From: Flavobacterium buctense
GTDB lineage: Bacteria; Bacteroidota; Bacteroidia; Flavobacteriales; Flavobacteriaceae
Reading direction: 5' to 3'
Length of the DNA stretch: 64,000 bases
Assembly (NCBI RefSeq): GCF_014486695.1
Contig: NZ_JACTAB010000001.1
Span: 806,001 to 870,000 of the forward strand
The position numbers and the translations under genes were made by a program. Shown piece by piece: positions 63,006 through 64,000 of the stretch. The notes under the pieces are model-generated. The model saw nothing but the letters and a program-made list of their open reading frames with translations. It did not search any database and was not told the DNA's origin. How positions within the stretch are numbered: the first letter of the stretch is position 1; every line of letters starts with the position of its first letter.

Positions 63006-63458
63006 ATGAAAACAGTAATTCAAAGGGTAACGCAAGCTTCTGTAACAATCGAAGGGCAAAAAGTAGCCGATATTCAAAACGGATTGTTGGTGTTGGTTGG
63101 TTTTGAAGACTCTGATAATCAAGAAGATATTAATTGGTTAACCGCAAAATTAGCCAACCTCAGAATCTTTGCAGATGAAAATCAAGTCATGAATCTTTCG
63201 CTTAAAGATATTGATGGCGATATGATTATCGTAAGTCAATTTACACTTCACGCACTTACTAAAAAAGGCAATCGTCCCTCTTACATCAAGGCTTCCAAGC
63301 CAGAAATAGCCATTCCGTTATACGAAAGTTTTATAGTACAAATGGAAACTGAATTAGGCAAAAAAGTACAAACCGGACAATTTGGCGCTGATATGAAAGT
63401 AGCCTTGCTAAATGATGGTCCGGTGACCTTAATCATTGATACAAAAAATAAAGAATAA
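63006..63458 (+). CDS. dtd: D-aminoacyl-tRNA deacylase
   Basis: Hydrolyses D-aminoacyl-tRNAs and mischarged Gly-tRNA(Ala). The 150-aa protein is full length, with MKTVIQRVTQASVTI at the start, the active-site motif SQFTLHA (about 78-84) and GPVTLIIDT near the end carrying the Gly-Pro dipeptide of the chiral selectivity motif. Co-directional with rsgA, 21 nt upstream. Confidence 0.96.
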   Translation: MKTVIQRVTQASVTIEGQKVADIQNGLLVLVGFEDSDNQEDINWLTAKLANLRIFADENQVMNLSLKDIDGDMIIVSQFTLHALTKKGNRPSYIKASKPEIAIPLYESFIVQMETELGKKVQTGQFGADMKVALLNDGPVTLIIDTKNKE

Positions 63459-63483
63459 TATTATAAATTTAGTTATAATTTTT

Positions 63484-63491
63484 TATATTTG
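63484..63491 (+). promoter_or_regulatory. -7 promoter box of the DUF3857-type gene
   Basis: TATATTTG, 16 nt before the ATG at 63508; no clear TTG at -33. Confidence 0.5.
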
Positions 63492-63507
63492 GGCAAACTT
63501 ACTGCCG

Positions 63508-64000
63508 ATGAAAACTAAAATTGTCACTTGTTTTTTATTGCTTTCTTCCTTTTTAACTTCTGCCCAAAAATTAGACTATTCCATCTTAACTATTCCCGAT
63601 AGTTTGAAGCAAAATGCCAATGCGGTGGTGCGTTTAAAGCAAATTGAGATCAATATTTCTTCCCAAAAATCGATGACATATAAAACCTTAAGCGTTATAA
63701 CGGTTTTGAATGAATATGGCCTTCGAAGTCTGGACTTAGGGGAAAATTATGATAGAAATAATAGAATAAACAAGATTGAAGCGGTAGCCTATGATGCTTT
63801 TGGGAAAGAGCTGAAAACATACAAAAGAAAGGATTTTAAAGATCAAAGTGCTACGGATGACGGCACAATCTTCTCTGATAATAGGGTTTTGTATTTAGAT
63901 TATACGCCTATAACTTACCCTTTTACTATGGTATACGAATCCGAAATAGAATCGGCAAATACTGTTTTTATTCCGTCTTGGTTTCCCATGGAAAGTTATT
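63508..64000 (+). CDS. DUF3857-type exported protein, N-terminal part only
   Basis: The frame is open to the window end (164 codons). It has a signal peptide (MKTKIVTCFLLLSSFLTSAQ) followed by a region resembling the DUF3857 N-terminal part of Bacteroidota transglutaminase-like proteins: NANAVVRLKQIEINISSQKS, YDRNNRINKIEAVAYDAFGK, and YPFTMVYESEIES. Such proteins usually continue to a transglutaminase-like domain beyond this point. Function unknown; the missing C-terminus prevents a firmer call. Confidence 0.75.
   Translation, partial: MKTKIVTCFLLLSSFLTSAQKLDYSILTIPDSLKQNANAVVRLKQIEINISSQKSMTYKTLSVITVLNEYGLRSLDLGENYDRNNRINKIEAVAYDAFGKELKTYKRKDFKDQSATDDGTIFSDNRVLYLDYTPITYPFTMVYESEIESANTVFIPSWFPMESY

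Overview
The window is a chromosomal segment of a Flavobacterium-like member of the Flavobacteriaceae (Bacteroidota). The evidence is the AT-rich DNA, Bacteroidota-type promoters (TTG, 17-23 nt, TAnnTTTG), weak Shine-Dalgarno signals, the gliding gene gldA, a porT/sprT-like type IX secretion gene beside ubiE, tandem GLPGLI-family genes, a TamL-type outer-membrane lipoprotein and a split methionine synthase. I see no rRNA, tRNA, phage, insertion sequence or CRISPR array. The left edge cuts mrdA and the right edge cuts a DUF3857-type gene.

Layout. 0-4.1 kb: mreB-mreC-mreD-mrdA elongation operon (minus). 4.2-12.7 kb: purH, an ABC permease, a DUF4239-like protein, accD, fbaA and tamL. 12.7-22.2 kb: rRNA/tRNA methyltransferase, porT, menG/ubiE, folA, a 2TM protein, a CBM48 mini-protein, thyA, a bifunctional nuclease, etfA-etfB and pdhB. 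22.3-28.8 kb: DUF5686 protein, AlkA-like glycosylase, glycosyltransferase 2 and a membrane pyrophosphatase with an odd Cys-rich tail. 28.9-35.3 kb: tightly packed GH20 hexosaminidase, glycosylasparaginase, CutC and GH2 mannosidase genes that look like glycoprotein glycan breakdown. 35.4-41.8 kb: deoxynucleoside kinase, two GLPGLI proteins and a large outer-membrane barrel.

41.8-53.0 kb is a methionine/SAM region: metK (minus) diverges from metY-osmC, metX-hom and metH(N)-metH(C)-metF. This is the most remarkable part. Between metK and metY lie two successive Met/Cys-rich leader peptides. Each ends in an intrinsic terminator, and each carries inside its own codons a copy of the terminator 3' arm that can act as antiterminator. 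The metK 5' UTR has a SAM-II-like aptamer, metH has a SAM-I aptamer, and metX has a terminator 21 nt before its start.

53.2-64 kb: PagL-like deacylase, DUF2807 lipoprotein, gldA, and an aromatic amino acid operon (pheA, aminotransferase, DAHP synthase-chorismate mutase) preceded by a Phe/Tyr-rich leader peptide with the same attenuator design. Two unknown exported proteins, rsgA, dtd and the partial DUF3857 gene follow. A dispersed intergenic repeat with constant flanks and a copy-specific hairpin occurs four times, once inside the metH leader.
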